Part shown: positions 57,001 to 64,000 of the stretch, piece by piece
Numbering within the stretch: the first letter of the stretch is position 1
Layout: each line of letters starts with the position of its first letter
Assembly (NCBI RefSeq): GCF_035582795.1
Contig: NC_134365.1
Location: 126,085,577 to 126,149,576 of the forward strand
DNA: 64,000 nt
Direction of reading: 5' to 3'
DNA from: Mycteria americana
Taxonomy: Eukaryota > Chordata > Aves > Ciconiiformes > Ciconiidae
Notes under the pieces: model-generated
What the model was told of the DNA's origin: nothing
What the model saw: only the letters and a program-made list of their open reading frames with translations
Database searches by the model: none
Program-made: the position numbers and the translations under genes

Positions 57001-58270
57001 AATGACTCGTGCTAGCAGGAAAATAGCCAGGCATCCGGTAAAACTAAAAAGCAAGGAAAACTAGGTCCAAACTCTTTCTTTCTGTTCGGCAATACTACAG
57101 GTTAATTACATAACTACATTGTCACAAATAATTATTTAAACAAATACTGTTGCTTTAGCAAATGAAATAATGTAATTAAGCAAACAGTCTGCTGTTTCGT
57201 GCACTAATTCACTGCAGATTACAGAAAGGAAAGCCTCTGACTCCTTCTCAATTCTAATAAAAACTAATTTTACCTATAGCAATAATAGTTGTAGTATCAC
57301 TGAAGTCACTCAGTCACATAACTCGCCTTTTGCAAGTCATTAGTGAAATAAAGACTCCCCGAAAACTGCAACCTGGCTGAATCTGCTAACACAGTATTTA
57401 TCTGACGGACAAACCAAATACAGATTTTCTCCAACATAGCAACATTCTCATCTTAGGTACCATCAGATGCCACAAGAATAATTACTTCTTTTTTTTAAGC
57501 ATGAGGATCAGGGGCCACAATGCACTTGGTAGTGTTACAGTAGATCTGAAGCGAATTTTGGGAAGTATTTCCTAGTAAAGAGTGAAGAGCCCATCCCACC
57601 GGGGGAATTCGGCTGTCTGTAGTACAGCTCTTCTCACAGTAACAAAACCTAACCTGTTTTTACAGATATTCCCAGATGTCTTTCTGCAGTATTTATCAAA
57701 AGAATACAATTGCCAGCACTGCGAGAGCCACCTAAAACCCCACAACTTCAACATGCCGTCTTTCTCGGGATGCAAAAATCCCAGCCCGTATCCCTGCGTC
57801 CTCCTGCACCTGTGGACATTGTAAAGTCAGCTTTCCTACAGAGTCCCTTCTGATGAGCACGAAGTACAAACCAACGCAAGAAGAAGCAAATTCGTCCTAA
57901 AATAGCGGCCTGGATAATTTTTCCCCTCTTTTCCCCCAAGTGCATCTGAAGCCCCTGGAGACCTGACACTCTCGTTAACCATCGCCCAAGCCTTAGGGCC
58001 AGCCGGGGGGACGAGCCACTGCCGGCCCCGCCGCTCCCAGGCCCCGCGCTGCCCAGCCGGCAGCACCCCGGCCCCGAGCACCGGTGCCCCCCGCCGCCCG
58101 CGGCGCAGGACGGGCTCTGGGACCGCTGCCGGGGTGATGCCCCGGGGAAGGCCGGCAGATACGCGGTGGCCGCGCCGCCCCCCGGACCCACCTGAGATGC
58201 CGCCCCCGACCACGACCACGTCGTATTTCTCGGCCATGGCGCTGCTCCCCGTCCCGGCCGCTGTCGCCAT
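20897..58270 (-). CDS. MAOA: Monoamine oxidase, complete 15-exon gene, probably MAOA
   Basis: Flavin-containing amine oxidase anchored in the outer mitochondrial membrane; it deaminates monoamines to aldehydes and releases H2O2 and NH3. Fifteen exons give a 1599-nt coding sequence (532 residues; human MAOA 527, MAOB 520). Landmarks: dinucleotide-binding [10 protein letters not shown] at 18-27; GGRT at 50-53; [12 protein letters not shown] at 68-79; gate Phe210; active-site Lys307 (VIKC); second gate residue Ile337; covalent FAD Cys408 (SGGC); cage Tyr409 and Tyr446; FAGTET at 434-439; C-terminal helix and basic tail. These sit at a constant +2 from human MAOA numbering. Phe210, Ile337 and NVTSEPHEV are MAOA-like. 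The oddity is Ser400 where MAOs normally have Cys. No frameshift or stop is seen, so the gene appears functional. Start chosen at the ATG at 58268-58270; a second in-frame ATG (codon 12) has a stronger context. MAO identity is certain, A versus B moderately sure. Confidence 0.93.
21053..21551 (-). other. Intron 14 of the - strand MAO gene
   Basis: 499 bp, no repeat recognised. Confidence 0.85.
21552..21614 (-). CDS. MAOA: MAO exon 14
   Basis: 63 bp, acceptor CTTCTAG, donor GTAAGC. It encodes 21 residues, [20 protein letters not shown] plus Lys. AREVL and PESKDVPA across its borders are MAOA-like. Confidence 0.94.
21615..23093 (-). other. Intron 13 of the - strand MAO gene
   Basis: 1479 bp, nothing recognised. 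Confidence 0.85.
23094..23205 (-). CDS. MAOA: MAO exon 13
   Basis: 112 bp, acceptor TTTGAAG, donor GTACAG. It encodes [18 protein letters not shown], then [19 protein letters not shown]. Only two residues differ from the + strand gene, and TATEW and AVQAG are shared by both. Confidence 0.96.
23206..24683 (-). other. Intron 12 of the - strand MAO gene
   Basis: 1478 bp, nothing recognised. Confidence 0.85.
24684..24781 (-). CDS. MAOA: MAO exon 12, covalent FAD site with Cys-to-Ser change upstream
   Basis: 98 bp, acceptor TTACAG, donor GTAAGC. It encodes [18 protein letters not shown], then [14 protein letters not shown]. Cys408 for FAD and Tyr409 are kept. NWCEEQ of other MAOs reads NWSMEQ here (codons TGG AGC ATG GAG), and TQYGR reads YSYGR. 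Confidence 0.96.
24782..25213 (-). other. Intron 11 of the - strand MAO gene
   Basis: 432 bp, nothing recognised. Confidence 0.85.
25214..25271 (-). CDS. MAOA: MAO exon 11
   Basis: 58 bp, acceptor ATGTAG, donor GTAAGA. It encodes [19 protein letters not shown], more diverged than the same exon of the + strand gene (KTRLCELYAKVLGSEEALH). Confidence 0.95.
25272..26192 (-). other. Intron 10 of the - strand MAO gene
   Basis: 921 bp. A short CA-rich run lies near 26100-26125; no other structure seen. Confidence 0.85.
26193..26246 (-). CDS. MAOA: MAO exon 10
   Basis: 54 bp, acceptor TTCCAG, donor GTAAGA. It encodes [17 protein letters not shown] plus two bases of Arg. Size and phase match its MAO counterpart. 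Confidence 0.95.
26247..27805 (-). other. Intron 9 of the - strand MAO gene
   Basis: 1559 bp, nothing recognised. Confidence 0.85.
27806..27902 (-). CDS. MAOA: MAO exon 9, gate residue Ile337
   Basis: 97 bp, acceptor CCCTTAG, unusual donor GTTAGG. It encodes [19 protein letters not shown], then [13 protein letters not shown]. The Ile of GITI aligns with MAOA Ile335 and MAOB Tyr326, a main determinant of inhibitor selectivity. Confidence 0.94.
27903..29189 (-). other. Intron 8 of the - strand MAO gene
   Basis: 1287 bp. It carries the first copy of a 221-bp duplicated block (28887-29107). Confidence 0.85.
28887..29107 (+). repeat. 221-bp duplicated block, copy 1
   Basis: Identical to 31829-32049 except for two base changes, with no indel (constant offset 2942). 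It runs from TGCATTGCAGGTTTCAGCAA to TTGCACATTTAACCCCCC. I do not recognise its family. On the - strand it contains CTGAAGGTGAGTCC, a strong match to a splice donor. Confidence 0.9.
29190..29349 (-). CDS. MAOA: MAO exon 8, active-site lysine
   Basis: 160 bp, acceptor TTTCAG, donor GTAGGT. It encodes [20 protein letters not shown], then [20 protein letters not shown], then [13 protein letters not shown]. The Lys of VIKC hydrogen-bonds through water to flavin N5 in known MAO structures. [11 protein letters not shown] and EAFW are MAOA-like. Confidence 0.96.
29350..30712 (-). other. Intron 7 of the - strand MAO gene
   Basis: 1363 bp with a 14-15 A run near 29727. Nothing else recognised. Confidence 0.85.
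30713..30862 (-). CDS. MAOA: MAO exon 7
   Basis: 150 bp, acceptor TTTTTTAG, donor GTAATT. It encodes [19 protein letters not shown], then [20 protein letters not shown], then [11 protein letters not shown], including the GGSGQ motif and the FAD-contacting ERPV region. Confidence 0.95.
31789..31832. repeat. Perfect 18-bp inverted repeat with 8-base loop
   Basis: Arm TGCAACATCTAGCAGTTG at 31789-31806, loop CTGACATG, arm CAACTGCTAGATGTTGCA at 31815-31832. The right arm overlaps the left border of duplicated block copy 2. Confidence 0.95.
31829..32049 (+). repeat. 221-bp duplicated block, copy 2
   Basis: Same orientation as 28887-29107. The two differences are CCCGGGG for CCTGGGG near the left end and GCGTTTGG for GCATTTGG near the right end. 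The right border falls inside the palindrome TTAACCCCCCGGGGTTAA (32040-32057). Confidence 0.9.
32966..33107 (-). CDS. MAOA: MAO exon 6, substrate gate Phe210
   Basis: 142 bp, acceptor TGTAG, donor GTACAA (weak). It encodes [20 protein letters not shown], then [15 protein letters not shown], then [12 protein letters not shown]. The Phe of RIFS aligns with MAOA Phe208 and MAOB Ile199, and the Asn of NVNVT with MAOA Asn181 and MAOB Cys172. Both are MAOA-like. Confidence 0.96.
33108..36157 (-). other. Intron 5 of the - strand MAO gene
   Basis: 3050 bp. It contains an internal CR1 fragment (about 34930-35395) on the opposite strand to the gene. Confidence 0.85.
34930..35395 (+). mobile_element. 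CR1 LINE fragment, internal ORF2 part
   Basis: The + strand frame reads [18 protein letters not shown], then [18 protein letters not shown], and later [15 protein letters not shown]. These match the region of CR1 ORF2 between the endonuclease and reverse transcriptase domains. The frame is mostly open. Neither the reverse transcriptase nor the CR1 3' tail follows, so this is an orphan internal piece. Borders are approximate. Confidence 0.75.
36158..36249 (-). CDS. MAOA: MAO exon 5
   Basis: 92 bp, acceptor CTCCAG, weak donor GTACAT. It encodes [20 protein letters not shown] then [10 protein letters not shown] plus two bases of a Lys codon. The cysteine of ICWT matches human MAOB Cys156. Confidence 0.95.
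36250..37510 (-). other. Intron 4 of the - strand MAO gene
   Basis: 1261 bp with a very short CR1 3' end (37262-37345). Confidence 0.85.
37262..37345 (-). mobile_element. CR1 LINE 3' end, strongly 5'-truncated, inverted
   Basis: TCATAGAATCATAGAATGGT, TTGGGTTGAAAGGGAC, then GTAGTCCAACCCCCT is the reverse complement of the CR1 3' end. The copy keeps only about 80 bp. Confidence 0.85.
37511..37615 (-). CDS. MAOA: MAO exon 4
   Basis: 105 bp, acceptor TTTTAG, donor GTAGGC. It encodes [19 protein letters not shown] followed by [16 protein letters not shown]. The first third is diverged: the mammalian PFRGPFPPV stretch is replaced by YFTGISPST. Confidence 0.94.
37616..43327 (-). other. Intron 3 of the - strand MAO gene
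   Basis: 5712 bp. Short A or T runs occur (37739-37751, 38135-38148, 39697-39708). No exon, RNA gene or CR1 recognised. Confidence 0.8.
43328..43465 (-). CDS. MAOA: MAO exon 3
   Basis: 138 bp, acceptor TTGACAG, donor GTACGT. It encodes 46 residues, [20 protein letters not shown] then [20 protein letters not shown] and TIHYKG. The [12 protein letters not shown] block is near-identical to mammalian MAOs. Confidence 0.96.
45066..45175. repeat. 55-bp tandem duplication at the CR1 3' end
   Basis: The unit starting AGAATCACAGAATGGTTGAG at 45066 is repeated immediately at 45121. The copies are nearly identical until the second runs on into the rest of the CR1. Confidence 0.9.
45066..46050 (-). mobile_element. 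CR1 LINE, 5'-truncated and internally deleted
   Basis: On the - strand it begins in the reverse transcriptase domain ([19 protein letters not shown], then [37 protein letters not shown]) and continues, with frameshifts, to a segment matching [10 protein letters not shown]. It then jumps directly to the C-terminal block [19 protein letters not shown] and runs on to the 3' end. The catalytic FADD part and several hundred bases after it are missing. It lies in gene orientation inside intron 2. Confidence 0.85.
46081..46175 (-). CDS. MAOA: MAO exon 2
   Basis: 95 bp between acceptor GGTAG and donor GTAAGT. It encodes [19 protein letters not shown], then [12 protein letters not shown]. This covers the first beta-alpha-beta of the FAD fold, including the Glu that binds the adenosine ribose and the GGRT motif. 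The donor lies only a few dozen bases from an inserted CR1. Confidence 0.95.
47800..48312 (+). mobile_element. CR1 LINE 3' fragment (ORF2 C terminus and tail)
   Basis: It encodes [20 protein letters not shown] and [17 protein letters not shown], with a stop or frame break in the RI*ISD region, then [19 protein letters not shown]. It ends with CCAACCCAAACCATTCTATG and repeated ATTCTATG units, the typical CR1 tail. About 500 bp, opposite in orientation to the host gene. Confidence 0.93.
50270..50345 (+). repeat. Probable tRNA-derived SINE remnant (MIR/CORE-SINE-like)
   Basis: GGGACTTAAGAGACCCGAG followed by AGTTTGATTCCCAGCCGAG resembles the tRNA-related head of old amniote SINEs, including a degenerate B box. 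No complete cloverleaf forms by eye. Confidence 0.4.
58192..58270 (-). CDS. MAOA: MAO exon 1 (coding part), start codon and FAD-binding strand
   Basis: Encodes [17 protein letters not shown] then VVVVGGGIS, followed by donor GTGGGT. The first ATG is at 58270-58268 and the second, with context GCGCCATGG, at 58237-58235. Using the first gives an N-terminal extension about the length of the human MAOA one; using the second gives a MAOB-like length. Confidence 0.92.
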
Positions 58271-58542
58271 CCCGCGCTCCCGCGGCGACGGCGGCGGCGG
58301 CGGCTCCGGCTCTGGCGGGCGGACAGCGCCGCGCCGTCCCGCCCGCCCCGGACCCGCCCCTGGGCGGGCCCCGCGCCGCCGTCGCCAATGGGCGCCTCCC
58401 GGGGCGGGGTCTATAATAGCCACGCCCCTCCGGTGCTCGCCGCTCCGGCCCGGCCCGACGGCGGGGTGCGTGGCCCCGCGGAGCGGGTGGGCGGCGGGGT
58501 GCGGGGGGGAGGCGCTGGCACTCCCTGCCTGCGGGTAAACGT

Positions 58543-58590
58543 GTTGCCTGGGCCCGGCTCGGTACTGTTGCCTGGGCCCGGCTCGGTACC
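58543..58590. repeat. 24-bp tandem duplication in the MAO promoter
   Basis: Two adjacent units starting GTTGCCTGGGCCCGGCTCGG (58543-58566 and 58567-58590) differ only in the last base. A partial third unit, GGCTCGGT, follows. They lie about 270-320 bases before the start codon. Confidence 0.92.
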
Positions 58591-58680
58591 GGCTCGGTTT
58601 CGCACAGGCCCGTCCCGGGTGCAGCAGAAGGGCTGGAGGCAGGCAGGCGACAAGGTGCCTGTTGCGGGATGGAGCAGCTC

Positions 58681-59309
58681 TAGCAGCCTGCACTCGCTAC
58701 CCCTTTTTTATTTACTAAAACTTAGGAAGTAGGCTAGCGGTGAGCGTGGGAGAGGAGGAGATCCATGGAGCTAGAGCGTCACAGCTTACAGCAGTGTACA
58801 AGCCTCACCTTGTATTGGAACCAAACATGAGCCAGGGAACGAAGGGTTAACCTTTGCACGAAAGTAGCTTCCCAAAGACAATGCCTGAAATAATAAGTGG
58901 TTGCCGAAATACCAATTTTGTTTGTACTTCTACTATTACGGCTCTGAAATACATGATGGTTGTGGTTTTTTTCATGCATTTTACAGCTCGTAAAATTTTT
59001 ATTGCCAAAGTGTAAATGTCATCTCTGTGAAGCTGAGTAGAAAAAATAGAGAGCCTGTCCATCCCCTTCCAAGTAAGCACAGAAGACCTTTACAATTCAC
59101 ACAATTACAGAAAATCCTAATGCCACTTTATGTTAAATATTGATATAAGTTCTGAGAGTTGCCCAATTCTGCAATCACATTCCTTACCTGGGTATGACCA
59201 AAGAATTGAATGAGAGTGCAATACTACACAATCGGTGTCCTCAGAAACGCCTTGGCTTTCTTACAGTGGGAAAAATCAGGACTTTTGGGTTGTGCTAGTT
59301 GTGCCAAAT
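58681..59309. other. Upstream flank of the - strand MAO gene
   Basis: No gene or repeat recognised. Confidence 0.7.
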
Positions 59310-59792
59310 GAGCAAGACATGGACCTGTTGGAGCGGGTCCAGAGGAGGGCCACAAAGATGATCAGAGGGCTGGAACACCTCTCCTGTGAGGACAGGCTGA
59401 GAGAGTTGGGGTTGTTCAGCCTGGAGAAGAGAAGGCTCTGGGGAGACCTTACAGCAGCCTTTCAGTACTTAAAGGGGGCTCATAAGAAAGATGGGGACAG
59501 ACTTTTTAGCAGGGCCTGTAGTGATAGGACAAGGGGTAATGGTTTTCAACTAAAGGAGGCTAGATTCAGACTAGGTATAAGGAAGAAATTTTTTATGATG
59601 AGGGTGGTGAAACACTGGAACAGGTTGCCCAGAGAGGTGGTAGATGCCCCATCCCTGGAAACATTCAAGGTCAGGTTGGACGGGGTTGTGAGCAACCTGG
59701 TCTAGCTGAAGATGTCCCTGCTCATTGCAGGGGGGTTGGACTAGATGGCCTTTAAAGGTGCCTTCCAACCCAAGCCATTCTATGTCTATGAC
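59310..59792 (+). mobile_element. CR1 LINE 3' fragment with open ORF2 C terminus
   Basis: An uninterrupted frame reads [20 protein letters not shown], then [19 protein letters not shown], and later [20 protein letters not shown] up to a stop near 59705. It is followed by the CR1 3' UTR ending CCAACCCAAGCCATTCTATG. The open frame and close similarity to the copy at 47.8 kb indicate a fairly young insertion, 5'-truncated like most CR1 copies. Confidence 0.94.
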
Positions 59793-62700
59793 AACAGTGA
59801 CTGAAGGCAGAAATATCTATGAAATCATCAAGCTCCACGTAGATCAACAATATGAGAGACAGAATAACGGATCTTCTTCCAAAATAAAGACAGGTACTTT
59901 AAAAAGTAAAGTAGATGTGCAGTGCTAATTAAGTGTGTTGCACTAGCTGCAGACACACAAGTGCCAGGTGCCATAGCAAACAAGAACAACAAGATTCCTT
60001 CTGCTCTGAGAGATCATCTACTGACACAGAAGCTCATTATCACTGAGATTGCTGCTGCTTCCATACCAGAGAAAGGTGAGCAAAAAGGGGACAGTCCAAG
60101 ACTGTGAGAGTGATACGTATTCTGAAACAGAAAATGTAATGTACCAACAGCCGTCTGTGCTTATTGGGAAAAAAAGTCTTTGCTTCTTGAGGGTGATAAG
60201 GATACTGGCTCTCACAGCTCTGCTGGCCCCATTGAGCAGGTCACAGGGAATCTGACAAATAAAAAGCTTCACTAAGTGGCACCTCCCTCATAATCCAGAA
60301 GCCAAGTTTGGAGGAAAACAACAAAAACATCCTCTGTGATAAGAACAGGAAACTTGTGTGTATCTAGATAACTTGCTGATGGATAAGCTTGCCAAAAATT
60401 CTCTAGTGCTCAATGGAGCTGCAATGCGCTTTTTAAAGAGCAATAGAGGTTCAAGTGGTTTTACCTAGAGGAGCTCTAACAATGGGAGATGACATCAAAG
60501 TATGAATTGTACACATTGTGGCTGCCTCAACACTCAGAGTAAAGACTGAAAAAATATCTAAGGGGCTACCAAGGAATATCTCGGGCATTAGCAGCCTCCA
60601 GGGGTAGCAATGGCTGTCAGAACCGCATAACTGCTAAGCCCTTAGCATCTGCATGATACAAATAAGAGACCTCGGAATAATTCTACCTCAACTCATACAG
60701 ATCTGCAGACATCTAGGATTTGGGAAAAAAAGCAAGCAGATACTGAAGCCTTGCTTGATAAGAACAGGATGAACCCAATGGGAGATGATGAAGGAGATCT
60801 TGTCAACCTCTCAACTGGGTCCAGCAGGGTTTGCTGAGGACTTGCTGAAAATGCAAGAAGCAGGAAAGGAAGCAGGTGATGTGTCATATTGAGAGTGATC
60901 CTCCTTTCCTAAATGTAATGACCACGTTTTCAAGGAGAAATTTGAAATGTGGTCAGAAATCAACAGAAAATAAAGGGATGGCAAATTTTACAGTAAAGGC
61001 AATTTTCTTCCAGGCAGATAAAATTTTACTTGGAAAGAAGTTAATTGTTGCTCAGAACAGAGAGTTGAATAATAAAGAAATGCTTGCCAATGGGCCCTAT
61101 TCCTTATGCACTATAAAAAAACAGGGGACAAGTCTGAAGGGTGGGCATAGGAAGCTACTCTTGCTGAAACCATTTCATAGCAATCTGTCTGGTTGATTTG
61201 TGTCTGCTTCAGTGAATGGCTTGTAGTAATAATTTGCTGATCTGGCAGAATATGCGTGATCATTAATGTGAAGGTATAGAAAGTCACAGGACTGACATAG
61301 ACTTTTGCATTTACCAGGAAAAAACCACTGAAAGTTGCTGAGAAATACAGTGGAACATCCAGAGCAAGGCTTTCACTTGAGACCACAGCTCTGTCAGCAG
61401 CAATAAAAATTGTCATGTAGCCCCAAGAATGGGCGAAAATGCATCGATTTCTTGATCAAAGAACATGAAGAAAAATATCCAAAGATAAGTGTCATCACCA
61501 GGTGCTTTATTGTACTACAAGTGTTTTGCTTTCAGTTTACCAACTACTGATGTGAGGAAGTCAAACTTGTCGGGTCACGTCATCAGTAGTCACAGTTGCG
61601 TGTTATTTTGCACCTGCTCAATACCCCAAACGATGAGTAAAATCAGTCATAATCATTGTGGAAGTCACAAATGTTTTGCATTCCTTCCTGATTTCACTGA
61701 TTTACTTTATTTTGCCAATGCATCTGAAAATTGCAACACAAACATAGGGAAGCTCCCTGGCATTAAAACAAAACGGTTTTTGTCAAAATGAGAAACATTA
61801 TCTCTTGTACATTCGTGTATACAGTATAAGTTTTTAGTTCTTTATTTGTTTTATGAATGTCTTTTGAGAAGTAAATAGAGAAAACCTAAGTGCTGTAAGG
61901 CAAGAATGCATTATCACTAGAAGACTGATTGTCATTATTAAGATCATAATTACCACCACTTAGCCACCTGTAAAGTCAAATAATTCTTATATCTTAACGA
62001 TATCAACAGAGCTTATCTGAAATATCCTAGAACATGCCATCTTAAGTGTTACCGCCAGCTGAAATTTTTGCCTTTAACTCCTCATCTGTGCTGATTAGCA
62101 CTCTGCTCTGCAGGCACAACGATGAGCTCTCCAGAGAGTCGAAGAGCCTTTTGCAAAGCTTGATTCACATGAATTTACATTCACAAACATTTTAATTCTG
62201 GTAATTATATGGTTAGTACTCTGTGTTACATCAAACTGAGATATGAAAAACTGTGAAAAATCACCCAAACTCTTCCAAACATCAGACTCAGTAGTTCTGT
62301 TGGGACTCCATTTAGTTGGGCAACAACATGCAGTTGTGGAGTAACAGTATGGAGTAACTTCAAGCCTCAGCTGTAGGTGATACTGTATTTTCTAAGGACA
62401 GTTTTCTATTTTGGAACAGTATCTTAGACTATCTTATGCTAAATTTGGGGTCATCAATTAATTTACAGTGGTAATGATGTTTACGGAGTTATTGATTTTT
62501 TTTTCCAAGGACTTTATCAGTCAGGGAAATTATAAAAGGCAATGTAGCACATGTAAATACACAATGTTGTACACTGTGAGTAGAAAAAAAAAGAAAATAT
62601 TGTTCTATAAAATGTTTCAGGCTTTAGAGTGCTTTCCTCTGAAACAAACAAAATCCAAACAACCAACCCCAGATCAAAGTCTCTCCAAGGGTTTTATCAA

Positions 62701-64000
62701 AGTGGAAAGAAAGAAAACATGTATTCCCAAACAGCAAGGAAGGGGCAGTCCAGCCTCCTGCCCAAAGCAGATCCGGCAGATCCATCCTAGGGGATGTTCA
62801 TACAATCTCTCTGCCTCTCTCTGGTCCATCGAATAGGTAGTTATTTAGACCAACTGGAATGGCCCCAGTAGGGGATTCGTAAAGAGGTTGTGTGGCAGGT
62901 TGTTGAGAATCAAATTGGTAAGCTGCGAATGGTATTGTAAAGTATTAACGGACATTTTTATTGACCAGGATTTATATTCTTAGCTTTCAAGTCCACTTTT
63001 TTACTTAGGTGTGTATTCCAAACCATCAGAAAACAATCACCAGTCTGATATTGTAAAACAGTCTTCACTGGTATGAGAAATGCTTTTGCACACAAAGATG
63101 TCTGTGACATGTTTATTCATCACTGTTCGTTTTTTATTGCTGTGTTTTCAGCAACTATAGCGACTTCATGCTTCCTGGCTCGCTCTGTTTCAGGCACTGC
63201 ACTAAACTCTAATCAATGAATAAGCACCATGAAGCAAATTATCATCGCTCGTGGCTATTAACATTTGATTAGTTCATTTCACCTTATAATCACAACCAGG
63301 AACCTTCTGAAATATAAACACCGGCAATAAAAATTCAGTGCTCTCCCTCTCCTTGACCCATGTTTCCCATTTCCTCAATTACCGAGCATCCAACAGACCC
63401 TCTGGTGCGGTGCCTGTCCCGAGTACGAGACAGCGGCAGTGGGACATGGAGGGGTACGTGGGGAGTGGGGTGCTCCAAGCCAGCCCCCATCACTGGCAGA
63501 GTTTTTGCTCTTCAGTGACCGATCGGCACTAGACCTACTTATTTGCTTTCCATCCCCTGCAGCGCTCCAGAGACCTTAGTAGCGTCCGCAGTGCCGGATG
63601 CAGAAGGCATCATTCATGTGGCTGCACTGCATTTGGGGGCCTGGAAACTTCTGGTGGGCATGGGGAAAATAGGTGACTGCATGTAAGGAGTTTTCTTAAA
63701 GCCGTGAGGAAAAGGTCAACTACTATGACTTTAATGTCCCTAGGTAAATCTACTAGAATATATTTAAAACATTCATCCGAATTTCAAAGTGCTCCTCTAC
63801 ACCAGGGAACAGAATAACAAAATACAATCCGAGACTTGTGCCCTAAAGGGGAATGCCCTCAGCCACACACAGTGAAGTTTTCTGATCCCTCAAAGAAATC
63901 TCTTACATACTCACTGGATAAAGTCTCACTACCTCAGGCCACCAAAAGATATTTTGACTTCACAAAAACGTGCAATAAAGTTTTAAGTGGTTTTAGCCAC
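59793..64000. other. Gene-free upstream DNA at the right edge
   Basis: About 4.2 kb with no recognised exon, RNA gene or dated repeat. I looked for NDP, the neighbour of the MAO pair in mammals, and did not see its cysteine-knot exon. Confidence 0.65.

Larger units (their letters stand above)
46176..58191 (-). other. Intron 1 of the - strand MAO gene
   Basis: About 12 kb, the largest intron. It contains one CR1 copy (47800-48312), a tRNA-like SINE remnant (50270-50345) and A runs (48712-48728, 50104-50120). A GC-rich patch near 49.2-49.7 kb has no recognisable coding content. Confidence 0.85.
57950..58680 (-). promoter_or_regulatory. CpG-island promoter of the - strand MAO gene
   Basis: Very GC- and CpG-rich sequence around exon 1. 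Upstream of the ATG, on the + strand as written, there is CCAAT at 58385-58389, the GC box GGGGCGGGG at 58401-58409, the TATA-like CTATAATAG at 58411-58419 and CACGCCCC at 58421-58428. These lie about 115-160 bases before the start codon. GC boxes plus CACCC-like and TATA-like elements are known from mammalian MAO promoters. The transcription start is inferred, not seen. Confidence 0.75.

Noticed and set aside
57836..58693. 285-codon frame on the - strand running through exon 1
   Set aside because: Only the exon 1 part (58192-58270) is MAO. The upstream part is promoter CpG island including the tandem repeat, and the downstream part is intron past the splice donor.
58681..64000. Search for NDP or another upstream gene
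   Set aside because: No cysteine-knot exon or other known coding similarity seen.

Overview
The window is vertebrate nuclear DNA, most likely from a bird. The genes are split into short exons with GT-AG introns. The recognisable mobile DNA is almost all CR1 LINE sequence, including copies ending in the repeated ATTCTATG tail typical of avian CR1. The species cannot be told from the sequence.

The window holds a tail-to-tail pair of monoamine oxidase genes, the same arrangement as mammalian MAOA/MAOB. On the + strand only the last five coding exons (11-15) of one paralogue are present (2327-6982), followed by a probable long 3' UTR. On the - strand the second paralogue is complete: all 15 coding exons lie between 58270 (start codon) and 20897 (end of stop codon). 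Each exon was placed by splice sites, reading phase and similarity. The exon lengths (79*, 95, 138, 105, 92, 142, 150, 160, 97, 54, 58, 98, 112, 63, 156*; * = coding part only) join without a frame break into a 532-residue protein. The FAD-binding glycine motif, the covalent FAD cysteine, the aromatic cage tyrosines, the active-site lysine and the C-terminal membrane anchor are all present.

Naming: the complete - strand gene looks like MAOA at the substrate gate (Phe210, Ile337), in its N-terminal extension, and in its constant +2 offset from human MAOA numbering at every landmark checked. The + strand gene looks like MAOB at its C terminus. I name them that way with moderate confidence; positional naming from neighbouring genes could reverse it. 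Both proteins should be outer mitochondrial membrane flavoenzymes that oxidatively deaminate amines such as serotonin, dopamine, noradrenaline and phenylethylamine.

Layout: 1-2326 intron of the + gene; 2327-6982 its exons 11-15; 6983 to about 11.4 kb probable 3' UTR; about 11.4-20.5 kb convergent intergenic DNA with no recognised gene; 20.5-58.3 kb the - strand gene, whose largest intron (about 12 kb) follows exon 1; 57.95-58.68 kb a CpG-island promoter; 58.7-64 kb upstream DNA with one CR1 copy and no recognised gene.

Points of most interest: a serine in place of a normally invariant MAO cysteine (Ser400) in an otherwise intact gene; a 24-bp tandem duplication in the promoter, reminiscent of the human MAOA promoter repeat; a 221-bp block present twice with two mismatches, flanking exons 7-8, with palindromes at both borders of one copy; signs of sequence exchange between the two paralogues in exons 13 and 15; and a rearranged CR1 lying a few dozen bases from the exon 2 splice donor. 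I did not find a new type of biological system here.
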